Of a stretch of 64,000 nucleotides of DNA, positions 33,224 through 41,658 are shown piece by piece. The DNA comes from Amycolatopsis oliviviridis (lineage in GTDB: Bacteria; Actinomycetota; Actinomycetes; Mycobacteriales; Pseudonocardiaceae), in assembly GCF_014654365.1 (NCBI RefSeq), contig NZ_BNAY01000001.1, positions 434,001 to 498,000 on the forward strand, read 5' to 3'. The position numbers and the translations under genes were made by a program. Under the pieces are notes generated by a model. That model ran no database searches. It was not told where the DNA came from and saw nothing but the letters and a program-made list of their open reading frames with translations. Position 1 is the stretch's first letter. Each line of letters begins with the position of its first letter.

Positions 33224-34144
33224 ATGAAAGCCGCACGGATTCATCAGTACGGTGACGAGACCGTCATCCGGATCAAAGAGATCGCCCAGCCGTCACCCGC
33301 GGCGGGCCAGGTGCTGATCAAGGTCGCCGCCACCTCGTTCAACCCGACCGAAGTCGCCCTGCGCGCCGGTGTGCTCCGCGACCTGGTGCCGGTGGACCTG
33401 CCGCTCACGCTGGGCTGGGATGTCGCGGGCACGATCGTCGAACTCGGCGAAGGAGTGCACACGCACGCCGTCGGCGACCAGGTCATCGGCTGGATCGACG
33501 GCGCGGCCGCGGACTTCGCCGTGGCCGACGCCGCGACGATGGTCACCGCGCCCACCACCATCCCGCTCGCCGACGCGGCCGCCCTGCCACTCGCCGGATT
33601 GACGGCGTGGCAGGCGATCGAGCGGAGCGGACTCGCCGCCGGGGAACGGGTCCTGATCAACGGCGCGGGCGGCGGGATCGGCGGATTCGCCGTCCAGCTC
33701 GCCAAACACGCCGCGGCACAGGTGATCGCCACCGCCAGTCCACGCAGCGAGCACGCGGTCCGGCGACACGGCGCCGACCGGATCATCGACTACACCGCCA
33801 CCTCCCTCGGTGACGCGCTCGACGATCAGGTCGACGTCCTCCTGAACCTCGTCGGCCTCGACCAGCGGCAGGCCGCGGCGCTGGTTCCGCTCGTACGACC
33901 CGGAGGCCGTCTCGTCTCGGTCACCAACGAGATCGAGGCACCACCCGCCGGCGGCGTGACCACGGCGCGCGTCGTGGTCCGCAACGACCCCGCCCAACTC
34001 GCCGGACTGGTGGCGTTGGTCGACAGCGGCGCGATGTCCGTCGAGGTGACCGAAAGCCACTCACTCCACGATCTCGCGTCCCTGCACCGCCGAAGCGAAA
34101 CGGGCGACATCCGGGGCAAAGTCATCGTCGTCCCGTCGTCCTGA
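33224..34144 (+). CDS. NADPH:quinone oxidoreductase-like zinc-independent MDR
   Basis: 306-residue medium-chain reductase. The N-terminal GroES-like domain starts MKAARIHQYGDETVIRI. The NADPH-binding motif is INGAGGGIGGFAVQLAKHAAAQVIATAS. The Cys and His ligands of a zinc alcohol dehydrogenase are absent, so it is of the quinone/enone reductase kind. ATG at 33224 gives the family start; an ATG seven codons earlier (33203) is possible. A TTGACA at 33180-33185 may be the -35 box. Divergent from the AraC-type gene, which may respond to its substrate. Confidence 0.88.
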   Translation: MKAARIHQYGDETVIRIKEIAQPSPAAGQVLIKVAATSFNPTEVALRAGVLRDLVPVDLPLTLGWDVAGTIVELGEGVHTHAVGDQVIGWIDGAAADFAVADAATMVTAPTTIPLADAAALPLAGLTAWQAIERSGLAAGERVLINGAGGGIGGFAVQLAKHAAAQVIATASPRSEHAVRRHGADRIIDYTATSLGDALDDQVDVLLNLVGLDQRQAAALVPLVRPGGRLVSVTNEIEAPPAGGVTTARVVVRNDPAQLAGLVALVDSGAMSVEVTESHSLHDLASLHRRSETGDIRGKVIVVPSS

Positions 34145-34178
34145 GCGCACGAGCGCGGGGAAGCCGGACTCAGGTCGG

Positions 34179-34412
34179 CTACAGCAACTCCAGGAAGACG
34201 CCGTCTTCAGCCTCGGTGCCACCGGGACCGTGGTCGCGGATGATGTCGACGATGTCGTCGAACAGCGTCGGTCCCTCGCCGCGCCGTGCGTTGTCGAGCC
34301 TGGTGCCGATGTGCGGCCGGGGCCGCGAGAACTCGCGGGCGAAGCCTTCGAAGTCGGAGAAGCGGGCCCCGTCGACGACGAGCACAGGAAGGTCGTCGCC
34401 GCGGCCGGTCAT
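34179..34412 (-). CDS. Small hypothetical protein
   Basis: 77 residues, acidic, no signal peptide or membrane segment. It contains LPVLVVDGARFSDFEGFAREF, which loosely recalls the first strand and helix of barstar-like inhibitors, but the rest (GTRLDNARRGEGPTLFDDIVDIIRDHG) does not complete that fold clearly. ATG at 34412 is chosen to avoid the low-complexity upstream frame; no strong ribosome binding site. It is alone between the reductase and MerR genes. No function is claimed. Confidence 0.55.
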   Translation of the reverse strand: MTGRGDDLPVLVVDGARFSDFEGFAREFSRPRPHIGTRLDNARRGEGPTLFDDIVDIIRDHGPGGTEAEDGVFLELL

Positions 34413-34494
34413 GCTTCCAGCATCGCACGACGGCGTCGTCCATGGCGCCGCTGTCGCCACCCCGGAGAAGGAGGTCTTCCTGTTGTCCTTGTAT

Positions 34495-34509
34495 CTCCCC
34501 TGAGGGGAG
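34495..34509 (+). promoter_or_regulatory. MerR-type operator
   Basis: CTCCCC, TGA, GGGGAG forms a perfect inverted repeat 17 nt upstream of the merR start. Such dyads sit in the long spacer of MerR-controlled promoters, with the TTGTCC at 34483-34488 as a possible -35. It suggests autoregulation. Confidence 0.6.
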
Positions 34510-34525
34510 GTGCGAAGGTGGCGGT

Positions 34526-35422
34526 ATGGACGACTCCGGGTATTCGATCGGTGAGCTGGCCCGGAGGACCGGGCTGACGGTGAAGGCCATCCGCTTCTAC
34601 TCCGATCGCGGCGTCGTGGCGCCGTCCGGCCGGACCGTGTCCGGTCACCGCCGCTACGGCACCGAGGCGCTCGCGCGGCTGGAGTTCGTCCGCACTTTGC
34701 GCGAGCTGGGCCTCGACCTGGCCACGATCCGCAAGGTGGCCGACAGCGAAGTCGCCCTTTCCGACGTCGCCGCGGCGCACCTCCAGGCGATGGAGGTCCA
34801 GATCCGGGTGCTGCGCCTGCGGCACGCGGTGCTGACAGCGGTGACCAAGCGCGGATCCACTCCCGAGGAGATGACTCTCATGCACCAGCTGGCCAAGCTG
34901 ACCCAGGACGAACGCCGCCGCTTGATCGGCGACTTCCTCGCCACCACTTTCCGCGGGTTGGAGCATCCCGCATTCGCCGGGATCGCCCGGTCGATGACGC
35001 CCGAACTACCTGACGATCCCGAGGCCGAACAGGTCGAAGCCTGGGTGGAGCTGGCCGAGTTTTCCGAGGACCCGGACTTCCGTGCCCTCATGCGGCGTAT
35101 CGCCGAACAGCACGACGCCGGCCGCACCGGCATCGGCGTGTGCCGGGACGCGGCCGCGGACATCCGCGACGCGGTCACCCCAGCCCTGGACGCCGGAATC
35201 GACCCGAGCTCATCGGAGGCCGCCCGGGTGGTGGCGGCTCTCAGTTCACGCCACGGTCCCGACCGTCTTCTGGCCTGGCTGGACATCGTCGGCGACTCTC
35301 GCCGGGAGCGGTATTTCGAGCTGCTCGCCGTGATCAACGGCTGGGCGGCTCCGGACAGCCTGGCGCCGGTGTCGCAGTGGCTTTCCGACGCTCTGCGTGC
35401 CCCCGCAAGGGTTGCCGGCTAG
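34526..35422 (+). CDS. MerR-family transcriptional regulator
   Basis: 298 residues. The N-terminal winged helix YSIGELARRTGLTVKAIRFYSDRGVVAPSGRTVSGHRRYG is a standard MerR reader head. A coiled-coil (about residues 70-105) follows, and then a long helical sensor domain of about 190 residues with no obvious metal-binding Cys pair, so a small-molecule ligand is likely. ATG at 34526; the frame is open much further upstream without homology. Its TAG stop shares the palindrome CTAG with the stop of the convergent methyltransferase gene. Confidence 0.88.
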   Translation: MDDSGYSIGELARRTGLTVKAIRFYSDRGVVAPSGRTVSGHRRYGTEALARLEFVRTLRELGLDLATIRKVADSEVALSDVAAAHLQAMEVQIRVLRLRHAVLTAVTKRGSTPEEMTLMHQLAKLTQDERRRLIGDFLATTFRGLEHPAFAGIARSMTPELPDDPEAEQVEAWVELAEFSEDPDFRALMRRIAEQHDAGRTGIGVCRDAAADIRDAVTPALDAGIDPSSSEAARVVAALSSRHGPDRLLAWLDIVGDSRRERYFELLAVINGWAAPDSLAPVSQWLSDALRAPARVAG

Positions 35423-36396
35423 CCCGCGACCCGGAACTCGACCGCCGTTCGCTCATCCGAGACCTGCCGGGTGTCGTGGAGGACCAGTCCGCATTCGGCG
35501 CCCAGTTCCGCCAGTTCGCCGACCGTCCGTTCCCGGCCGGCGTAACACATCAGCATGAAGAGATCGGTCGCCGTGTCGGCGCCGCGTTCCCGGAGTAGTT
35601 CGAGCACGACGACGGCGCCGTCCGGTGCGGCGGCCCGGCGGCAGCCGGTCAGGATCGCGCGTGCGTGCGCGTCGTCCCAGTCGTGCAAGATGTCGGACAG
35701 AAGGTACGCGTCGGCGCCCGCGGGCAGCGGCTCAAAGAAGCTGCCGGTGACGGTGCCCGCGCGATCGCCGAGTCCCGCGTCGGCGAACCTGGCGGTGGCC
35801 GCCGCGGTCGCGGGCGCCAGATCCAGGACCCGGCCGCGGACGCCGGGGTGCGCCCGCAGGATCGCCGTGAGGATGGTGCCGTCGCCACCGCCGACGTCGA
35901 CGACGTCCTGGAAACGGCTCCACTCGAACCGTTCGGCGACTTGCGGTGCCTCGCGGTGGATGCGCCAGGTCATCAGGTGGTCGAACGACCGTCGCAGCTC
36001 CGGATCGGCGTCGACGTCGGACCAGAAGTCGCGGCCGTAGCGTTCGATGTAGGCGGGTCTTCCGGTGGTGATCGTGCCGAGCAGGTCCACGAAAGCGAGT
36101 TCGGCGCGCCCACCGGCGGCGTTGATGTCCAGCAGGGGCCCGAAATCGGCGATCTGGGCGCCGAGCCGCGTGGGGTGGTAGCGGCCGGATTCCTCGTCGA
36201 GAGCGAAGACACCGACCGAGACCAGATGGTCGAGCAGACATTCCAGCGGCCCGGGGGAGGTCCCGGTTTCGGAAGCGAGATGCTCGGCCGTGGCTCCCTC
36301 GGCGCCCGCGCGCTCGGCCAAGCCGAGAGTCGCGGCCACCCGGATGGCCATCGGGGTGGCCAGGCCCGCCAGGTCCAGAATCGACGATTCGTCCAT
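35419..36396 (-). CDS. SAM-dependent O-methyltransferase (family 2 type)
   Basis: 325-residue methyltransferase. The N-terminal winged-helix dimerisation domain (AIRVAATLGLAERAG, HPTRLG) precedes the Rossmann-like catalytic domain. The SAM motif is DVVDVGGGDGTILTAIL, with DLAPATAA after it. HDWDD (ILHDWDDAHARAIL) contains the catalytic-type His of small-molecule O-methyltransferases. These act on phenolic or polyketide hydroxyls, and the pobA gene next door handles an aromatic acid. The substrate is not predictable. ATG at 36396. Confidence 0.9.
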   Translation of the reverse strand: MDESSILDLAGLATPMAIRVAATLGLAERAGAEGATAEHLASETGTSPGPLECLLDHLVSVGVFALDEESGRYHPTRLGAQIADFGPLLDINAAGGRAELAFVDLLGTITTGRPAYIERYGRDFWSDVDADPELRRSFDHLMTWRIHREAPQVAERFEWSRFQDVVDVGGGDGTILTAILRAHPGVRGRVLDLAPATAAATARFADAGLGDRAGTVTGSFFEPLPAGADAYLLSDILHDWDDAHARAILTGCRRAAAPDGAVVVLELLRERGADTATDLFMLMCYAGRERTVGELAELGAECGLVLHDTRQVSDERTAVEFRVAG

Positions 36397-36441
36397 GGCG
36401 CCGAGGCTAGCCAGCGGCGCTCGAAAACCGGACCAGGCGAA

Positions 36442-37617
36442 TCAGAACCCGATGGGCAGGCCCGCGTAGTTCTCCGCCAGTCCCGCCCGGCCCGCCTCGC
36501 TCCGCGCCAGCCACCTCAACTGTGAGAGCTGCAGCTGCCGGTCGAACGGATCGCCCGACCGGTGCAGCATCGTCGTCATCCACCACGAGAAATGCGTGCA
36601 CCGCCAGACCCGGCGCAGCGCGGTGTCGGAGTAGACGTCGGCGAGCGTCGAATCCTTGTCCCGCACCAAAGCAGCCAGGGCGGGGGCGAGGAGGGCGACG
36701 TCGGCGACGGCGAGGTTGAGGCCTTTGGCGCCGGTGGGCGGCACGATATGGGCGGCGTCACCGGCGAGGAACAGGCGCCCGTGCCGCATGGGCTGCTGCA
36801 CGAAACTGCGCATGGGCAGCACGCTCTTGTCGGTGATCGGCCCGGGCGTGAGTGTCCAGCCGTCCTGGCCGTGGCCGAGCCGGGTCGCGAGCGCTTCCCA
36901 GATCCGCTCGTCGGACCACGTGCCGATGTCGGTGCCGTTCGGTACTTGCAGATACAGGCGGCTGACGGTGGCCGAACGCATCGAATGCATGGCGAAACCG
37001 TCGGGATGCCAGGCGTAGATGAGCTCGTCGGTCGACGGGGCGACGTCGGCGAGGACGCCGAGCCACGAGTACGGGTACGTGCGTTCCCAAGTCTGCTTCG
37101 CGGCGTCGGGAATCGCGGTGCGGCAAGGCCCGAAGGAGCCGTCGCAGCCGACGACGACGTCGGCGTCCAGCCGGTGAGGTGTGCCGTCCGGGCCGGTGAA
37201 GGTGACGTACGGCTTGTCGGTCTCGATGTCGTGCACGGCGGTCTCGGTGACCTCGTAGTGGATCTGCTGTCCGGCCGCCGCCCGTGCCTTGCCGAGGTCC
37301 TTGGTCACCTCGGTCTGGCCGTACACGGTGACGCTCCGCCCGACCAGGTCGACGAAATCGAGATGGTGCCTTTCTTCCGGCCATTGCAGATAGATGCCGC
37401 GGTGTTCGTCGCCCTCGCGGTCGAGCCGGTCGGCGAGGCCCGCCTCACGCAGAAGGTCCACTGTGGACTGTTCGAGAATGCCCGCGCGGATCCGCGCCTC
37501 GACGTACTCGCGCGAGCGGGTCTCCACGATCACCGATTCGACCCCTGCCAGATCGAGCAGATGCGACAGGAGCAGTCCGGCCGGGCCGGCGCCGACGATG
37601 GCGACTGGGGTTCGCAT
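36442..37617 (-). CDS. pobA: 4-hydroxybenzoate 3-monooxygenase
   Basis: 391-residue FAD-dependent hydroxylase converting 4-hydroxybenzoate to protocatechuate with NAD(P)H and O2. The FAD motif GAGPAG is at residues 9-14; the DG motif is VVGCDGSFGPCR; the GD motif is LFLAGDAAHIVPPTGAKGLNLA. Overall spacing and the end AGLPIGF match PobA. It lies 32 nt downstream of the IclR gene and in the same direction, so the two may be co-transcribed. The protocatechuate ring-cleavage genes are not in the window. ATG at 37617. Confidence 0.92.
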   Translation of the reverse strand: MRTPVAIVGAGPAGLLLSHLLDLAGVESVIVETRSREYVEARIRAGILEQSTVDLLREAGLADRLDREGDEHRGIYLQWPEERHHLDFVDLVGRSVTVYGQTEVTKDLGKARAAAGQQIHYEVTETAVHDIETDKPYVTFTGPDGTPHRLDADVVVGCDGSFGPCRTAIPDAAKQTWERTYPYSWLGVLADVAPSTDELIYAWHPDGFAMHSMRSATVSRLYLQVPNGTDIGTWSDERIWEALATRLGHGQDGWTLTPGPITDKSVLPMRSFVQQPMRHGRLFLAGDAAHIVPPTGAKGLNLAVADVALLAPALAALVRDKDSTLADVYSDTALRRVWRCTHFSWWMTTMLHRSGDPFDRQLQLSQLRWLARSEAGRAGLAENYAGLPIGF

Positions 37618-37649
37618 GACCGGAGTCTGGTCGCGCCTCCGCCGAACTC

Positions 37650-38423
37650 CTAGCGTTCGCTTCCGCTCAGTGAAACCCGCAGGCTCCGCCCGATTCCGGC
37701 CGCGGCCACCTGGAGCGCGGAGACCAGCCGCGCCCGGCCGCGGCTGAGATCCGGGACGACCAGGCCGAGCGCCGCGACGACGTCACCGGCGGCGGACGCG
37801 CGGATCGGGACGGCGACCGAACAGGCGCCTTGGCTCATCTCCTCGACGGTCTGCGCGTACCCCTCGCGCCGGACCCGCCGCAACTGCTCGCGCAGCCGCC
37901 CGGGCTGCGTGATGGTGTACGGCGTGACGCGGGTGAGCGAGGCGAGCACCTGCCGCTGGACGTCCTCCGGAGCCCAGGCGAGCAGGACCTTCCCGACGCC
38001 GGTGGCGTGCAGCGGCAACCGCCCGCCGATCCGGCTGACCACCGGTACGGACGCGTTCCCGGACAGCCGGTCGAGGTAGAGCACCTGGCCGCCGTCCCGT
38101 TCGCCGAGATGCACGGTGGCACCGGTCGCGCCGTAGAGATCCTGGAGGAAGGGCGCGGCGACCTGGCGCAGTTCGAACTGGACGGGGGCGAGCAGGCCGA
38201 GATCCCACAGACGCCTGCCGATGGCGTAGCGATCCTCGCGCCGCTCCAGCGCGCCCAGGCCCACGAGCTCGCGCGCGAGCCGGTGCGCGGTGGGCAGCGG
38301 CAGACCGGCGCGGCTCGCGAGCTCGGTCAGCGACAGCTCGCGATGGTCGACGTCGAACGCGCCGAGCACCGCGAACGCCCGCGACGTGACGCTGGCGCCC
38401 GGCGTCGAGAGATTCCCGGACAT
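37650..38423 (-). CDS. IclR-family regulator (PobR/PcaR-like position)
   Basis: 257 residues. The N-terminal winged helix SRAFAVLGAFDVDHRELSLTELASRAGLPLPTAHRLARELVGLGAL is followed by a GAF-like effector domain (LPLHATGVGKVLLAWAPED; ending around ALGLVVPDLSRG). IclR proteins that sit next to pobA usually sense 4-hydroxybenzoate or protocatechuate, so control of pobA is probable, by position. ATG at 38423. Confidence 0.9.
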   Translation of the reverse strand: MSGNLSTPGASVTSRAFAVLGAFDVDHRELSLTELASRAGLPLPTAHRLARELVGLGALERREDRYAIGRRLWDLGLLAPVQFELRQVAAPFLQDLYGATGATVHLGERDGGQVLYLDRLSGNASVPVVSRIGGRLPLHATGVGKVLLAWAPEDVQRQVLASLTRVTPYTITQPGRLREQLRRVRREGYAQTVEEMSQGACSVAVPIRASAAGDVVAALGLVVPDLSRGRARLVSALQVAAAGIGRSLRVSLSGSER

Positions 38424-38448
38424 CCGGTCATTCTCTCACTGAGTGGAA

Positions 38449-39681
38449 TCAATGCAGGACGGCGAGGCCGAGCCACAGCCCGGCGACGGCGAGCACGATG
38501 GACGCCGGGACGGTGAGCAGCCCGAGCCGGGTGAATTCGCCCAGATCGGGCCGGGTGTCGTGCCGGTGCAGGATCCGCCGCCACAGCAGCGTCGCCAGCG
38601 AGCCGACGTAGGTGAGGTTCGGTCCGAGGTTGACCCCGATCAGCACGGCCAGCACCACCGGTGTCCCGCCCGCGGTGGCCAGCGGCAGCAGCACGAGCAC
38701 CGCGGGCAGGTTGTTGATCAGGTTGGCGAGCACGGCCGCCACCGCGGCGGCGCCGAGCAGGGCGAGGAACGAACTGGAGGTCGGCACCAGATGGCTGAGC
38801 GCCTCGTCCAGGCCGTTGTCGACGACGGCGCGGACCACGATCGCCAGCGCGAGGACGAACGCGAGGAACGGGATGCTCGCCGACCGGACGATCGCGGCGG
38901 GGGAGGTCCGGCGCTGGGCGAGGGCACGGCAGGCCAGGACGGCGGCGCCGGCGAACGCGGCCCACGCGGGGCTGACGTCCAGCAGTGAGGTCACCACGAA
39001 CCCGGCCAGCGTCAGGCCGAGAACGACCAGGACGAACGCCGGGACCTTCCCGGCCGGGACCGTCTTGCCGCCGCGCGGCCGGGCCGCCAGATCGGTGGCG
39101 AAGAAGCGGCGGAACACGAGGTACTCGGTGAGCACCGCCGCGAGCCACGGCAAGGTCATCAGCGCGGTGAACCGAAGGAACGAGATCCCGGTCGCGGCGA
39201 CGGCGAGCAGGTTGGTCAGATTGGACACCGGCAGCAGCAACGACGCCGAGTTCGCCAGATGCGTGCAGGCGTAGGCGTGCGGTTTGGCCCGCGCGCCCAT
39301 CCGCGCGGCGGTGGCGAACACGACCGGTGTCAGCAGGACGACGGTGGCGTCCAGGCTGAGCACCACGGTGACCGCCGCGGCGACCACGAACACCGCGGGC
39401 AGCAGCCGTCGCGGCTTCCCCCGGCTGAACCGGGCCATGAGCGTCCCCGCCGCCTGGAACAGCCCTTCGTCGTCGCACAGTTTGGCCAGCACGAGCACCG
39501 CGGCGAGGAAGCCGACGACGGGCGCGAGCCTGGCGACCTCGTCGACCGCGTCGGGGAAGGAGATCGCCCCGGCCGCCAGCACGATCCCGGCGGCGGGGAC
39601 GGCGGCGACCGCCTCCGGCAGGCCGCGTGGCCGGATCACCGCGAAGGCCAGGACGACCAGCAAGAGCGCGATGGACACCAT
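38449..39681 (-). CDS. SLC13/ArsB-like membrane transporter
   Basis: 410-residue integral membrane protein with about eleven hydrophobic segments. The internal pseudo-repeat motifs SLDATVVLLTPVVFATAAR and ANLINNLPAVLVLLPL are characteristic of the ion transporter superfamily (ArsB, CitMHS, SLC13). NSASLLLPVSNLTNLLA is a matching hairpin. The substrate could be an anion such as arsenite or a carboxylate. No ars genes adjoin, and the gene is next to pobA/iclR, so an organic acid is at least as likely. Confidence 0.85.
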   Translation of the reverse strand: MVSIALLLVVLAFAVIRPRGLPEAVAAVPAAGIVLAAGAISFPDAVDEVARLAPVVGFLAAVLVLAKLCDDEGLFQAAGTLMARFSRGKPRRLLPAVFVVAAAVTVVLSLDATVVLLTPVVFATAARMGARAKPHAYACTHLANSASLLLPVSNLTNLLAVAATGISFLRFTALMTLPWLAAVLTEYLVFRRFFATDLAARPRGGKTVPAGKVPAFVLVVLGLTLAGFVVTSLLDVSPAWAAFAGAAVLACRALAQRRTSPAAIVRSASIPFLAFVLALAIVVRAVVDNGLDEALSHLVPTSSSFLALLGAAAVAAVLANLINNLPAVLVLLPLATAGGTPVVLAVLIGVNLGPNLTYVGSLATLLWRRILHRHDTRPDLGEFTRLGLLTVPASIVLAVAGLWLGLAVLH

Positions 39682-39765
39682 CTCGCCGGGAATGCCCGTC
39701 AGGGGAATCCTCCTCCGTAGGAAGCCTTGGTGTTAAGCCGACCTCGGCAATCTAAGCTGGGCCTG

Positions 39766-40989
39766 GTGCGTGAGACGAACTGGGCGGGTAATCAGATCTT
39801 CACCGCGGAGCGGCTCCTCCGTCCGCGCACGATCGAGCAGGTTCAGGAGGCGGTCGCCGGAGCGAGCGCGGTCAAGGCGCTCGGAAGCCGGCATTGCTTC
39901 AACGACATCGCGGACTGTCCCGGCGGTGTCCAGCTCGACCTGTCCGAACTCGACGTCGAGACCGAACTGGACGCCGGTTCCGCGACGGTCACGGTGCCGG
40001 CGGCGGCGCGGTACGGCGACATCGCCGTCCAGGTGCACGAGGCCGGGTTCGCGCTGGCCAACCTCGCTTCGCTGCCTCACTGCACGGTGGCGGGCACGGT
40101 CGCGACGGCGACCCACGGTTCCGGGCTGCGCAACCAGAGCCTCGCGTCGGCCGTGTCCGGGTTGGAGCTGGTGACCGCGGACGGCGAGACGCGGACCTAC
40201 GAGCGGCACGACGGCGTGGTCGTCGGCCTCGGTGCGCTGGGCGTGGTGACCCGGCTGACCCTCGACCTGGTGCCGTCCTTCGAGCTCCGCCAGGACGTCT
40301 TCGACGGCCTGCCCTGGGAGTCGGCCTACGAGCACTTCGAGGAGATCCAGTCCGCCGGCTACAGCGTCAGCATGTTCACGAACTGGGCCCGCGACACGAT
40401 CGACCAGGTCTGGATCAAGGGAACGGGACAGCCGGACGCGGACTTCTTCGGTGCGCGGGCGGCGGACGGACCGCGGCATCCGGCCCACGCGGCGGGCATC
40501 CGGGCGGACAACTGCACGCGGCAGCTCGGGGTCCCGGGACCCTGGCACGAACGGATCCCGCATTTCCGCCTGGACTTCACGCCCAGCATCGGGAACGAGC
40601 TGCAGACCGAGTACTTCGTGCCCGTGCGGCACGCGGTCGCCGCGATGGAGGCGCTGCGCGGCATCGGGCACCGGCTGGCGCCCGTGGTGCTCACCTCGGA
40701 GATCCGGACGGTCGCGGGGGACGAGCTGTGGCTGAGCCCGTTCCACGGCGGCGACCGGATGGCCCTGCATTTCACCTGGCTGCCGGACGAGGACGCCGTC
40801 CGCGGGCTGCTGCCCGTCATCGAGGAACGCCTGGCGCCCTTCGGGGTTCGCCCGCACTGGGGAAAGCTCTTCCACCACGCCGCGGACTACCCGAAGCTGG
40901 CCGATTTCCGGGCGCTGGCCGACGAACTGGACCCGGACGGGAAGTTCCGGAGCCCGTTCGTGCGGCGCCACGTCTTCGGAGAGCTTTGA
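39766..40989 (+). CDS. Alditol/aldono-lactone oxidase-type FAD protein
   Basis: 407-residue flavoprotein oxidase. The FAD-binding (PCMH) domain has GSRHCFNDIAD, in which His43 corresponds to the His that carries FAD covalently in AldO-type oxidases, and HCTVAGTVATATHGSG. The C-terminal domain ends PHWGKLFHHAADYPKLADFRALADELDPDGKF, the ALO-type end. It oxidises a sugar alcohol or lactone with O2. GTG at 39766 has no ribosome binding site, but TAAGCT lies 14 to 9 nt upstream, suggesting a leaderless transcript. It is isolated from sugar transport genes. Confidence 0.87.
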   Translation: MRETNWAGNQIFTAERLLRPRTIEQVQEAVAGASAVKALGSRHCFNDIADCPGGVQLDLSELDVETELDAGSATVTVPAAARYGDIAVQVHEAGFALANLASLPHCTVAGTVATATHGSGLRNQSLASAVSGLELVTADGETRTYERHDGVVVGLGALGVVTRLTLDLVPSFELRQDVFDGLPWESAYEHFEEIQSAGYSVSMFTNWARDTIDQVWIKGTGQPDADFFGARAADGPRHPAHAAGIRADNCTRQLGVPGPWHERIPHFRLDFTPSIGNELQTEYFVPVRHAVAAMEALRGIGHRLAPVVLTSEIRTVAGDELWLSPFHGGDRMALHFTWLPDEDAVRGLLPVIEERLAPFGVRPHWGKLFHHAADYPKLADFRALADELDPDGKFRSPFVRRHVFGEL

Positions 40990-41196
40990 ATGCGGCGGGG
41001 CAGAGCCGGGGACGGGGTGAAGGGGCCCTTCACCGCGTGAGACGAAGGGAAAGCGTCCTTCGGCCCCGGGACCGAGCCGCGGCGGCCGGCCCAAATCCGT
41101 GAAGGCCCCCTTCCCGCGGCTCAGCCGAGGGAAGGGGGCCTTCACGCGCATCGCGGCGCGAGGTGGCGCAAGTAGAGGACGTTCTGTTAGGACCCC
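40990..41196. repeat. Convergent-gene gap with AAGGGGCC palindromes
   Basis: GTGAAGGGGCCCTTCAC (41017-41033) and a perfect 18-bp hairpin with arms 41098-41115 and 41129-41146 (CGTGAAGGCCCCCTTCCC and complement) occupy the gap between two convergent genes. They belong to the same family as those at 16.8, 24.5 and 53.8 kb. Likely bidirectional terminators. Confidence 0.8.
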
Positions 41197-41547
41197 CTAG
41201 TCCGACTGCGACCACGCGGCGACGGGCAGTGAGAGGTACACGCCGACGTCGTCGATCCCGGTCGCCGATTCGATGCTCGTGCGCAGCAGGTCCACCCGCT
41301 CCTGGCGGTTGTCCGCCCGGCTCGGGAACCACTTCGACCGGACCTCGACCAGAAGGTCCAGTCCGAAGCGGTCGAACGGTCCCGGCTGCCGGAAGCGCAA
41401 CTCCACGTCGCCTGGTTGAAGGTCACCGTCGTAGGGCTCCTCGGGGCATTCCACCGCGACGGACACGAGATGCGGCAAAACCGAACCCAGCTCACGCAGC
41501 TTGGCTTCGGGAAGTTCGGGGGAGTAGGTGATTTCCACGAGAGGCAC
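41197..41547 (-). CDS. Tautomerase-like small protein
   Basis: 116 residues. Removal of the start residue would expose Pro at position 1 (PLVEITYSPELPEAKLRELGSVL), the hallmark of the 4-oxalocrotonate tautomerase/MIF fold, and the beta-alpha-beta pattern fits. GTG at 41547 has TAAGCT 13 to 8 nt upstream and no ribosome binding site, as for the gene at 39766. It is divergent from the aminotransferase gene. Its substrate is unknown. Confidence 0.65.
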   Translation of the reverse strand: MPLVEITYSPELPEAKLRELGSVLPHLVSVAVECPEEPYDGDLQPGDVELRFRQPGPFDRFGLDLLVEVRSKWFPSRADNRQERVDLLRTSIESATGIDDVGVYLSLPVAAWSQSD

Positions 41548-41658
41548 GACACCAGCTTAGGGCAGGCGCGAACTGCTATCGTGGCGGTAGTTGCTTGCTC
41601 GCGCGGGAAGATCCCCGGCTGCTGCACTGGGGCCGCACGTTTCTCCCGAGGAGCTTCC

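Noticed and set aside
34179..34412. Barstar-like antitoxin
   Set aside because: Only one short segment recalls barstar, the core is incomplete and no ribonuclease gene adjoins.
38449..39681. Arsenic resistance locus
   Set aside because: The ArsB-like fold is shared by many anion carriers, and the ArsR at 31814 lacks metal-binding Cys and is unlinked.
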